NCBI GenBank assembly: GCA_029339195.1
Contig: JAPTJF010000151.1
Span: forward strand, 62,001 to 126,000
Source: Micractinium sp. NFX-FRZ
Lineage: Eukaryota > Chlorophyta > Trebouxiophyceae > Chlorellales > Chlorellaceae
Reading direction: 5' to 3'
Length of the DNA stretch: 64,000 nucleotides
The notes beneath the pieces were generated by a model. The model was not told where the DNA came from and did no database searches. It was given only the letters and a program-made list of their open reading frames with translations. Within the stretch, counting starts at the first letter, position 1; the number at the start of each line of letters is the position of its first letter. Of the stretch, positions 1-10,347 are shown one piece after another. A program made the translations under genes and the position numbers.

Positions 1-1542
1 CGGCGCCTTCTGCGGCGAGACCACCGCCTCGGCAGCCTACACCTCGCACGGTGCGCGCTCCTGTGCCGCATTCCTTAGTACCCTTTAATGAAGTGCGGTG
101 GTGCATGCGCGGCAGCAGGCACGCAGCAGGCACTGCCTCACCCACCGTCGCCCCCATGCTGCAGGCAAGAGCGGCGCTGAGCTGTCGGCGGCATCGCGGC
201 GCAAGGACGTGGAGCTCAAGTATGTGAAGTACGGAAAATCTACTGTCATGCCGGAGGACAAGACGGGCTTCTGGGCGTCGACAACGCAGCTGGCATACGG
301 TCAGCGAGGGGGCGGGGTGGGTGGCAGGGGGCGGGGTGAGAGTGCTGGCGGTGTGGCTGGTTGCTGCTTCGGGTGGCGGGCATGCGTTGCGCAAGCGGCA
401 GCGCCTGTCTGCAGCCATGCTAGCTGGCCGGACCCTTGATGCTTGAAGAAGCGCCTGCTCACACGTAGTGCGCCCTGCCTCCCGCCCGCATGAACTTCAT
501 GAGAGGGGGCAGGGGGAGCGCCCGCACGCGGCAGCGGCAGCGACGGCAGCGGCGGCGACGGGCAGCGCCCCATCACCGCGCCCTCCAAGGTGCAGGACCT
601 GCTGTGGGGCGCCAGCAAGTGGGACAACCGCAAGGCGAGTGGGGGGACAGCGGGCCAATGCCAGCGGCAAGGCCAGCGGCAAGGGGACGCTCCACTCCCT
701 GAACACAGCCCGTGCTTCGCAGTGTGGGAAGAAAGTGCTGTTGAGCTCATGTGGACATCACATGTGGTGGGAGGCAATGCCAGTTCCGCTGCCCAGTTTG
801 CTTGAAGAGGCTGTTCAGTGCAGTACTGGATGGCTGGCGCACTGCTAACCGCCAACCGCCTGCCTCCCTCCCCCCCAGCAGGTGCCTGTGAGCTCGCACG
901 CCTACTCGCTGACCTCCGAGCGGCAGCGGCAGTTGGACCAGGAGGCGGCGGCCAGTCCGTACCGCACCGTGGAGAAGGTGCGTGTGTTGGGTGGAGGGGA
1001 AGTTGTATCAAAGCAGTGGGAGTGGGTGGTCAGGGCGGGCAGCTGCAGAAGGTGGGCAGGCACCAAGCAAGCAAGGGTGTTGGGTGGGTGCAGGCAAAGG
1101 TGAGGTGGGGGTTACCATGCAGCTCTGACGAGACAGAGTGTGCACTCTTTGACACCCGCTCACGATGCTTAGTGGAATGCCAAACGTCCACGCCCGCAGG
1201 GATGCCTTGAAGCTGCGGCGCAGGACAGCAGCGCCCGCCTGGCGGCGCGGCCGCCCATGGCGAGCCCCCACGACCCTTGCGGCGAGGAGTGAGCACAGCC
1301 GTCTGCCAAAACCTCATGCCTGTGTTGCCTTCTGGACTGTGGTAGCAGCTGGGGGCTGCTTGCTACCAAGAGTGGTTGTTGCTTCACTGATGCCAGGCGC
1401 CCACGTGCCCACTTCTCTCTTACGTTGGCCTTCCCCCTCTGAATGCAGCACCCAGACGGGGCGCAAAGCCAGCGGCGAATGCGTGTCCTTTTTTGACAAG
1501 GACTACCTGCGCATTGGGCTGCGCAAGCAAGGGAAGAAGTGA
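1..1542 (+). CDS. 3' part of an unrecognised intron-containing gene
   Basis: I do not recognise this protein; its 5' end lies outside the window. Coding segments by splice signals: about 2-50, 165-299, an exon ending at 634, 882-977, 1200-1288 and 1449-1542. The last three join in phase and end in FFDKDYLRIGLRKQGKK before the TGA at 1540-1542. Visible segments include GKSTVMPEDKTGFW and VPVSSHAYSLTSERQRQ. It looks soluble, charged and without membrane segments. The exon ending at 634 has a GC donor (AAG|GCGAGT). The junction between 299 and the 634 exon does not keep phase with the splice sites I tried, so that part is uncertain. The Ser/Thr/Tyr-rich short segments could fit a small structural (for example axonemal) protein, but that is a guess. 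It converges on the BLISTER-like gene. Confidence 0.55.
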
Positions 1543-1788
1543 AGCGGGAGCCTGCCGGTGCCAGCACACTGTTGGAAAGGCCCAGCAGCAGCAACAGCAA
1601 CACTAGCCACTGCTGCCGCTCCGCCGCAGCAACAGAAACTAGCAGCAGGAGGTGCAGGCCTTGGGGTGCGTGGGGCAACGCAGGGCTGAGGCAGCGGCGG
1701 CACTCGGGCACAACCCGGCGGCGGTTCGGCGAGCGGGGCAGCAGCAATGGTAGGGCCCCAATGCAGCAACTGCACTTCTGCCCCCACA

Positions 1789-1793
1789 TGTAA
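1789..1793 (+). terminator. TGTAA polyadenylation motif of the first gene
   Basis: TGTAA, the usual green-algal polyadenylation signal, lies 247 bp after the stop at 1542. It is only about 20 bp from the opposite-strand motif of the convergent gene, so the two 3' UTRs abut or overlap. Confidence 0.5.
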
Positions 1794-1812
1794 TTTTGGG
1801 AACTACATTTTC

Positions 1813-1817
1813 TTACA
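1813..1817 (-). terminator. TGTAA polyadenylation motif of the BLISTER-like gene
   Basis: TTACA on the + strand reads TGTAA on the - strand, about 130 bp past the stop codon at 1948. It fits a short 3' UTR. Confidence 0.5.
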
Positions 1818-1947
1818 CGTACTTGTCTGTGAAAACGTCAGGATGTGTGAGAAGCAGGAATACGAGGCCACAGCGATAAACAACATAGTCAGGGTGACAC
1901 TTGGGCAGCAGCAGGTTGTACAGAGTTCGGCTGCCAAGGGGCACTTG

Positions 1948-4900
1948 CTAAGCCTTGATCTTGTCGCCGACAGCAGATGTCGCCGCGCCCCCTTGGTGCT
2001 GCAGCTGCTGCTGTGTCAGCAGCTCTAGCCGCCGCTGCTGCGCCGCCAGCCGCTGCTCAAGCAGCACTGCGCCGCGCTGCTCCTTCTCCACTTCCTCCTG
2101 CAACACACCAGGGCGGGCGGGGCGCGTTGCCGGCGAGACGAGGGCGGTGCATGACAGGGTCAGAAGCAGAGGGCTGGGCGGGGGTCCACACAGCACAGGG
2201 CGTGCCTGCCTACATGCTGCGAGCACACGCATGCACGTGACCCCAGCCTGCGCACACCCTCAGCAGCGCTCCCCAGCCTGCCTAGCAGCGCAAGCCCCGC
2301 GCCCGTCAGCCTGCCCCCAGCAACGGCAGGGCAGATCGCACCCACCTGCTTGGCGTTGAGCGCTCCCAGCAGCTGGCGCTTCTCTTGCTCTAGCGCATCC
2401 AGCAGCAGATAGATGCTGCCCGACAGCTGCAGCGCCTGCTGGCCATTCACCAGGCTGTCGGCCACCGCCGCCGCCGCCGCCGCGCCCGCACCAGCCGCCG
2501 TCGCGGCGGGCGGCGTGTACAGCGACGCGGGCAGCAGCGCTGCCAGCTCGGGAGGCAGCCCAGGCTGCTGCTGCTGCTGCTGTAGGGCCGGCAGTGCTCC
2601 TGCCTGCACGCCGTCTGCTGCTGCGTCTGCATCTGCTGCCGCCTGCTGCAGCGCCTGCTCGCTAATGAAAGTGGACACAGCAGGGCCCGCCGGCAGCGCT
2701 GGCGCGCCGAGTGGCGCCGACCCCGCTGGCGCCTCGCTCCCCACACTGCCCGCGGCGTCAGCGCCGCTGCTGCTGCTGCCGCCACGTGGCGTGGCCGCAC
2801 CCGCGCTTCTGGCTGCGGCAGCCGAAGCGGCTGCCTCTGCCTGCCTCAAGCGCTGCTGCAGCTCGACATTCTGCCGCTGCACCATTTGTAGCTCCGACTC
2901 AAGTTTAGATAGCTCTTTAGAGTGCTGCTGCTGCACTTCCTGCAGCCGCCGCTCCGCTGCTGCCGCTGCCGCCGCACCCTGCTCCGCGCCCTGTGGCGTG
3001 CCGGGAGCAGCCTCCGCCGCCGCGCCGCCCTGCTGCGCGTCCTGCTGCCGCGCCTGCTGTGTCGCCTCGCCGCCAGCAGCCGCACGTGCCCCCGTCAGCT
3101 GCGCTGCCGCCAGCTGCTGCTGCACCCGTTTGACTTGGTGCTTGGCCTCTGCGCTTTCCTCCCGCAGCCGGTGCACCTCATCCAGCAGGCTGCCCCGCTC
3201 CTTGCTCACTGCCTCCAGCTGGGCCTGCACCCAAGGGCAGCAGCCAGACAGCAGCAACGGCTTGGTTGGCACAGCAAGGGGCAGACAAGGGGAGGTGCCG
3301 GGCTGCCGGGTCCTTGCTCGCAACCTCCACCCGCGGTGCCTGCCAGCGGCAGATGGAGGGAGCCAGCAGGCACGGCAGAGGCAGCGTGGAATCTTTGACA
3401 GTATTACAACAGGAGCTGCTGGGCAGCAGCAGCGGAAGCAGCAGCGGTTGCGTTGGTCGTTCACACACTGCGTGGGGCAGCAGCGCGCCCCTTGCTCCCC
3501 GGGGCTGCCCATGCGCACGCTGTGATCACGCTGTGGCGCCTCCTCCGTGACCCCACGCTGCGGTCGTGCTGTGCCTACCTGCATCGCCCGCATGACCTCC
3601 GTCGCCCCGCTGGCCTCGCTCAAGTCCTTCATGTGGCTGCTCTTCAGCTTCAGCACCTGTTCCTCAAGGCTGACCACCTCGGCAGCGAGCGACTGCAGCA
3701 GAGGGCAGGGTTGAAGACAGCAAGGGGAATCATGATGTGATGGTGATAAGGTGATGTAGGGGATGGGGAAGGAAAGACGTGTGCAAAGCAAGTGCAGCCT
3801 ATACACCCACCACCGCGCACTACACTTGCCATTGCCCACCTTTGACCTGTCCTGTATCTCCTGGGCGGACAGGCGGTACGCGTCCCGCTCAGCATTGGCG
3901 GCATCCACGGCAGACACCTGCAGGCATGTGGAGGCAGGCCGGTGCACAGGTGAGGTTGAGGAGTTCGAGATGTAACCAACAAGGGAGACGTTGCGCATGC
4001 ACCGCAAGCACCTGCTGTGTCGGGGACACAGAAAGGAAAGGGGGCGACGCATGACATATGAGTGGGTGGGCACGGCGGTGGGGCGGCGGGTGAGGGTGCG
4101 CCTCACCGCACAGGGCGTGCGGAACCCAAAGCCGTCAACTGGGCAGCATGCCGTCGACCCGGCGCGGCCGCTGTTGCACACAGCCTGCCAGTAGCCGCTC
4201 CCACTCTGGAGGGCCACGGCCCCGCCCAGCGCAGTACAGCTGGCGCTGCTCTGCACAGCACAACCGTGCCAGCTGGCGTACATCCTTGCACCGCGCCAAG
4301 CCATGCAAACAAGTGCACGCACACACGCGCTCACACACGCACACCAGTACACATGCCCCACCTGCATGGCAATGTGCTGCTGCAGCTCTGCAATCTGTTG
4401 CTGCAGGCCCTCCACCTCGGAGCCCTGCACACACACGCAGGGCGGGGGCACAATACACAGGGGTGGGCGCAACAGTGCCAGATGTGACAGCGGTGAGGGG
4501 AGGACAGGTGTCGGTCTGTTGCTGCAGGCCCTCTTGCGCAGGAGCCCTGCAACCACACGCAGTGAGGGCGGCAGCATCCGGCACCAGCGGACGATGAGCT
4601 GTCAGCTGAGCTTGGCAGCACACACGCCAACCCAACTGTGGGCCGGCTGAGGGTTGCAGACTGCCAGGGCTATGACTGCCGCCGCAGCTATCGGAGGCAG
4701 TGCAGAAGCGTCTGTGCGCCGATGTGACGAACAGCCACCCCACCCCAGCGCATGCTTGCCCCGATCACACCCACGCTGCCTCATCAGTGCACGCATCCCA
4801 TCGCCCCTGCTTTCTAGCTGTGTATCACGCCCTCCTCCAGCGTGCATGTATGCGGCGCTGTGCTGCCCCGCCAGCGCGTGTACTGCTCCCACCTGCTCGT

Positions 4901-7512
4901 TGTACCGCCGCGTCATGGCCTCGTTCTCCTCTGCCAGGCTCAGCGCCAGCTTGGACTGCTGCTCCACCGCTCGCTGCACAGCAGGCACAGCGCAGCACAG
5001 CACAGCAGGGGCGAGATGGGGCGGTACAGGGAAATTCACATCAGTGACACCGCTGGCGCTCTGCACGCAGTACTGCAAGGGACGCCAGCGATGCCAGCCT
5101 GCGCGCAGAGCTTGCATGCCGAGTGGCGGTGGTTGCAAGGCCTAGCCTGGTCCCTGGGCAGCATCGGGGTCGCGCCTATTGACTTCATGCATTTCCCACT
5201 GCCACCCCGCGCGGCGACTCGGCAGCAGTAGCCAGCCACAACTCAATCACAACGGCTGCCCCACCTGCATCATGAACTTCTCCTCTGTTAGCTCGTCGAT
5301 GTGCTGCTGCAGGGCCTTGAACTCCTGGGCCCTGCAGGCGGTGGAGAAGGGAGTGTGCGGGGAGCAAGGCTGGGGTCGGTCAAAGCGATGCAGGCGGTAA
5401 GACGGGAGATTGGAGGCCAAGGGACTAAGCCGGGAAACAAGGCTGCGTGAGGTAGGTCCAAGAGGTGGCGGCATAAGATTCCTGAGCCTAGAGGGCACCA
5501 AGGCCCGCGCAGGAGCCCGCAGATGTGTAAAATAAGCAGGAGAGCAGGTAAGACAACGGGGTGGCAGGAAGGTGGGCAGGTAGGGGGCGGGTGGGCAGGC
5601 AGGTGGGCTCCATGTCGAGGCACGAGGCCAATAGCCAAGCATGCAAGCACCGTCATGCCGCGCGCAGCGGCAGTTTGCGGCGGCTGCGCCTCACCACAAC
5701 AGCACACAGCACACTGCGCACGTGCCCTCGGGCAGGCTGCAGCCCAGCGCAAAATGCTACAGCGCAGCACCCGCAATGCTACAGCAGCCGGCAGCCAGCA
5801 CCTACCTGGAAGCGGAGCCTCCCCCAAACTTGCCCACGCTGCTGCTGCTGGGCAGGCTGCCGCCCAGAGCCCCCGCCCGCTCCCGCTCCCGCTCCGGCGG
5901 CAGCATGGAGGAGGCCGCAGAGGCGGCATCGCTGGGCTGGCGGGACAGGAGCGGCGTGGCGGTGGCAGTGCCGGCGCCGCCTGGGCCGCCCCCGCCGGCG
6001 CTGCTGACGCTCGGAGGAGGTGGCACTGCTGTTGCTGCCGAAGGCGCTGGTGCTGCCGCTGGCAAGAACGCTCCGTTGGCGTGCACGCCGTTGCCCACGG
6101 GGTCCTCAGCAGCTGCAGTGGCTGCCACGCTTGCTGTCGCCGCCAGACGGTCGTCAAAGCTGCTGCTGCTCAGGCTGGGGCTGTGCGCTGCCGCTGCCGC
6201 GGGGGGCAGTGCGCCGCTGCCTGCCCCATACAACTGTGGCGGCGCGGCACCTGCCTGTGTTGCGCTGGCTGCACCCGGCTGCTGCTTGCTGGGTGAGGCA
6301 TACGTGTCTGCCAGCATGGCATAGCCAGATGCCCAGCTGCTGCTGCTGTGGACGACGGGAGCGGCTGGCGGCGCCGATCGCTCCTGCTGCCCCTGCTGCT
6401 GCTGCTGCCATGGCGGCTGCTGTGGTGGCAGCGGCCACGACGGCGGCTGGGGCTGCTGCTGCTGCCACGACGGCAGCTGGGGCTGCTGCTGCTGCCACGA
6501 CGGCGGCTGGGGCTGCTGCTGCCACGACGGCGGCTGCTCCGGCGGCGGGGGCGCTGGCTGCTCTTGTTGCGGGGGCGGCGCTGTTACTGCGGGGGCCTCT
6601 GGCGGCACGAGCGGCTGGGCTGCGGGAGGCGGGGATTTGGAGGGTGACAGCCAGCTGGGCCGGCTGTCGGCTACTGCGGGCGCTCCCGAGCCGAAGAGCG
6701 CCCCGAAAGAGCCAAACAGGCCGCCCCTGCTGCCACCGCTCCTGCCTGCATCTCCTGCCTGCTGCATGGCTGCTGCTGGCTCGGGCGGGGCGGCGCCTCG
6801 ATCCTCCAAGGCTGTCTGCCCAGACCCCGCCTCCAATGCCGGCGCTGCGGAAGTGGCGCCCTCGCTCGCTGTTGCTGGCGGCTTGGGCGGCGGTGGCGGC
6901 GGCGGTTCTGCCTGCGCAAGCGGTGGTGAGCTGGCGTGGGGCTGCCAGCTGTACGTAGGCATGTGGGGCGGCTCCCGGGGTTGGTAGGGAGGATGGCCGC
7001 TGTATGCCGGACCGGCGCTGTTGCTGCTGCTGTGGGTGGGCCCCAGGCCGCTGCACACGACGTCCAAGGAGCGCCGTGGCAGCGCTGGCGCGGCAGCTGT
7101 CGGCGGTGGCGGCAGCGGTGGTGGCTCTACAACCGGTGGCGGCGTGGGAAGCTGCTCCACAGGCAGATTCCGTGGCTCAGCTGCTAGACGATGCCCTTCC
7201 GACATACTAACAGGAGGCTGCGGGGCGGCAGGCGCAGCTGGCGGCGCACCCGCTGCCTGCACCGCCGGCGCCGCCACTGTGGAGCCATTGCTTTGCGGCT
7301 GCTGCTGCAAGCCCTTGGAAGCGCTGCCTGCGTTCTTTCCGGCGGCCTTCTGCCGCCGAAACTCCTCAAGCTGCACGGGGCAGGGCGGCAGCAGATCACT
7401 TGAGCGTCTAAAAGACAAGAGCACCCTTTGTACACTATCGACAATCTACAAACCCTACCTTGCGCCGTCCGGCTGCCTGCAGCTCCGCCCGGCTTGGCTG
7501 TCCGGCTGTCAT
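1948..7512 (-). CDS. BLISTER-like coiled-coil protein, about 1016 aa
   Basis: Nine exons keep phase throughout: 7512-7459, 7370-5806, 5331-5265, 4973-4893, 4424-4362, 3917-3840, 3692-3579, 3224-2346 and 2097-1948, in total 3051 nt. The N-terminus reads AELQAAGRRKLEEFRRQKAA across the first intron. This is the hallmark of plant BLISTER-type proteins, which have a short basic N-terminal helix followed by a long spacer and a C-terminal SMC-like coiled coil. Residues about 20-540 are low-complexity Pro/Ala/Ser/Gln with a WQQQQPQ-type repeat. Residues about 540-1016 are rich in heptads (for example FKALQQHIDELTEEK and RLREESAEAKHQVK), broken by an Ala/Gly-rich insert. In Arabidopsis BLISTER works with Polycomb proteins and in stress responses; the same role here is inference. 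The start is the ATG at 7512, directly before the conserved segment. No membrane segment is seen. Confidence 0.72.
4500..4560 (-). repeat. Degenerate copy of a coiled-coil exon and its acceptor inside an intron
   Basis: This segment resembles the real exon at 4424-4362 together with its 3' splice site: a CTGTTGCTGCAGGCCCTC core, then GGAGCCCTGCA and an ACACGCAG tract. The copy has changed bases and lacks the rest of the exon, so it is probably not coding. Confidence 0.5.
6385..6540 (-). repeat. Coding repeat of Trp-Gln-Gln-Pro units in the BLISTER-like protein
   Basis: Four to five imperfect units encoding PPSWQQQQPQ lie in the large second exon. They are rich in CTG/CAG and part of the low-complexity spacer. 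Unit number is likely to vary between strains. Confidence 0.7.
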
Positions 7513-7707
7513 CGTCTCTCAGCAGCCCAATATCTCTGTTTGGGCCCTTAGGCCGTGCATCGCTGCTTGATCAAGATAGGCGATAGCGGAGAGCCATTGT
7601 ATCATTGATTGTAGCCGGCCATCGCCACCAAATGCTGGTGTTTTCTATTCCACGTCGTGCAATCGAAGGTGAAGACCTGGGGGCTCCGATCGCCGCGCTT
7701 AGCCGAC
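7513..7707. promoter_or_regulatory. Short divergent promoter between the BLISTER-like and PEX22-like genes
   Basis: The two start codons, at 7512 (-) and 7708 (+), are 195 bp apart, so the 5' UTRs and both promoters must fit here. I see no clear TATA box. The start at 7708 is favoured because it gives a basic, amphipathic N-terminus that joins in phase to the membrane segment. Confidence 0.5.
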
Positions 7708-9900
7708 ATGCGAGTGTGGCAGGTCCTGCGGCAGCTGTGGAAGACCATGCTGGCGCGCCTGTTCTCCCTGCTTGGGGTGGGTCCCTTCCTGTCTTTGCGC
7801 CCTGCGCCCGCCAGCGCCTCTTACACACACCGCTTATCGCTCTGAGCTGCTGCCCCGAGCTTCAAGTGCCGCCACGACAGCTGGGTGGCGCCGCGCCGCT
7901 GCGTTGCCGCCCTCCGCCAGCACCACATGTTTGCACCGCGGCCGCCTCAACGGCCCCGTTTTCCCGCACCCGCGCTTGCAGGAGGCGAGCGGCCCCACAC
8001 TCGCCCTCACCGGCATCCTGGGGCTGTCAGCTGTCTTGTACACGCTTTATCAGCTGCGGGGCGGCCCAGGTAGGATGGCACAGAGCAGCTTTTAGCGGGC
8101 TCAGTAACTTTGACTCGGCTCGTGTCATTGTCGCCCTTTAGTGCCCGCCATTCCTGGGTGGAAGGGCTTTACATTGACCCTTGTGAGTTCAATGCCACTG
8201 CCGAGGTATCAGTTGCTAATGTGCTGGACACTTGCTGCATCAATGTGTGGTTGCAGGCCGCAAGCGGGACGACCCCGCCCAGCAACAGCAGCCGTACGAC
8301 CCCTCACAACCCTCCACCTCCGCAGCAGCAGCGGCGGCGCAGCCCGCCCCCGCAGCCGCTGCCACCCCAGCGACAGCTGTCGCCCGCCGGCTGCGGGGGG
8401 TGCGGCGGGTGACTGTATCGGTGCCAGGGGTGCTTCTGGAAGAAAGCAGCCCAGGAGAATTAGAGGACAGCGCCAGCGTGCGCTCCGGGGCAGCAGGTAA
8501 GCGCGGCAGGGGCCTTGCTGGTGGGCAGCTGGGGGCAGGGCAGGGTGTGGGCACATGAGGGCGGGGACGAGTGGGCGGAGGGGCAGGCAAGTGCGTACCG
8601 CCAAGGTCCGCCGCTGGGCTGAACACGCGCGGTACTCAGCCCTGTGTGCAGTGTGGCGGCTTTTCCTGCTCAGCTTGTTGTGTGATGTGGTCTGCAGTGC
8701 TGATGTGTGCCACATCGATGGCTAATCTCGATAACCTCTTCTCTCCCCTCCCCTTGGGCCTGGAAATGCTCTGGGTGCAACATGGCCGGCACGGCTGACG
8801 CGTGCCTCACATGCCACGTCAGCAACACTGCCCTTTGCGCCTCACTACCCTCCCGTGGCCCCCACACCCTCGTGCCTGCAGACCTGGTGCGCGAGATGGC
8901 CCGCACCGCTGACGTGTACCTGATGTGCCACGTCAGCGACGACATCGGGGAGGCGGTGGTGCGGGGGGCGCTGGAACACGCCGGCATCCTGGGCAGCGCG
9001 GCGGGACAGGTGGCGCCGCACAGGTGTGTGTGCCGTGGGGCCAGGGGTGTGGGGCGTGGCCCTGCCCCAGGCCATCCATTGTATGCCGTGCCGTGCTTTG
9101 CTGTGTCCCGTGCTGGGAGGTGGTTGCTCCCGAGTGCAAGCAAGCACAGGGGACACAGGGATACAAGGACTACCCACACACATTCCGCTCATTTCTTGCA
9201 TTGCCTCATCAACACCCGCTCACCTTCTGTTCCATCTTCCGGGGCGGCCAGGCCCCTGTTTGTCGGCTCGCCTCGGGGCGGCTGCTGCCCGACGTGCACC
9301 GACGTGCATGGTTTGCTCCGCTTTTGTGTCTGCCCTGCCTGTGGAGTGCAGGACGCTGTTCTGTGGCACGCTGGACGGGAAGGTGTCCCTGGTGCGGCAG
9401 CTGGAGCCGGAGATGCACATTGATGGGCACGAGAAGACGGTGAGGCGGTGGACGGATGGTTGTTTGTTTGTGTGGCGTGATCAGTGGATGGGTGGCCGTC
9501 TGGCTGGATGCGAGGCAGGGCTGCTTGCTTGGATGGTGGGTGTCTGGTGGGTGTTTGGTGGCCTGTTGTCCTGGCGTGGGCCAGCACTGCGCAGCTGCCC
9601 TCGGCGCCCCTGCCGCCCTGAAGGAGTTCTGCCCTGCCTGCCGCTGCTCTCCTCCACCTCCTATGTTGGTGCGGCAACCCATCACGCCCGTGCTCCTCCA
9701 CACCATGCCTCGGTGCCCCTGCCGCCTGCTCCGGTCTCCTTCCGCCGCAGGTGTCAGACCTCCAGCGTTTCGTGAAACAACTGATCCTTGTGCAGCCGCA
9801 ACAGGCAGCGGGCGGCAGCAGCAGCGGCAGCAGCGCGGCGCTCGCGGCCGCAAACGTGCAGCGCGCGCCGTCGCTGGCGGCAGCGCTCGGCCTGCCCTAG
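7708..9900 (+). CDS. PEX22: PEX22-like peroxisome biogenesis protein, 258 aa
   Basis: Exons 7708-7776, 7982-8069, 8257-8496, 8882-9023, 9352-9439 and 9751-9900 sum to 777 nt. PEX22 is the peroxisomal membrane anchor that recruits and activates the ubiquitin-conjugating enzyme PEX4, needed to recycle the import receptor PEX5. The protein has a basic N-terminal helix, one hydrophobic segment at about residues 28-46 (TLALTGILGLSAVLYTLYQL), a Gln/Pro/Ala-rich linker, and a conserved C-terminal domain. That domain contains DLVREMARTADVYLM, CHVSDDIGEAVVRGALE, TLFCGTLDGKVSLVRQLEPE and HIDGHEKT, the segments that define plant-type PEX22. It ends in a short Ala/Gln tail absent from land-plant proteins. 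Length and layout match the family. The membrane topology is inferred from the single hydrophobic segment. Confidence 0.85.
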
Positions 9901-10347
9901 GCAGCAGAGCTCCACGGCGCTCCCGCCTCTGGCTTGCAGGGCGACTGCGATGCTCCCTGATGTGTTGTGTGCCGCCTCCTTGTGTTTCCCTTTGTTCTGC
10001 TGCTTGTGTGGTCTCCCTGCTCACGCTGCTCATTGTCCCAGAGTGCAAGGTTGCGGCAGTTCTTTACTGCTGGGTGGTCGGCTGCTGGATACCATGTTGC
10101 CCTATTGTAGGGGCAGCTCTGCAGTGCTTGATCGGTTTTGAGCGTGGCGGTGGGGAGGTGATCGACCACCTGACACCCAGAGAACCTCGTTGCAAGAAGC
10201 TGGCCGTGCTGGCTGCAGCCGGGGCGACCCTCGCCATTTGATTACACCACCACACCCTCGCCAGCAAATTCACTTCCAGCGACCGCTACGGGACCCCGAC
10301 TTAGACAGACGCCCTGGCTGTGGCGCTTGCTTGCTTGCGAGCGCGCC

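Noticed and set aside
2160..4577. 805-residue uninterrupted open frame on the - strand
   Set aside because: It runs through introns of the BLISTER-like gene. Only the segments between splice sites are coiled-coil; the rest is unlike protein.
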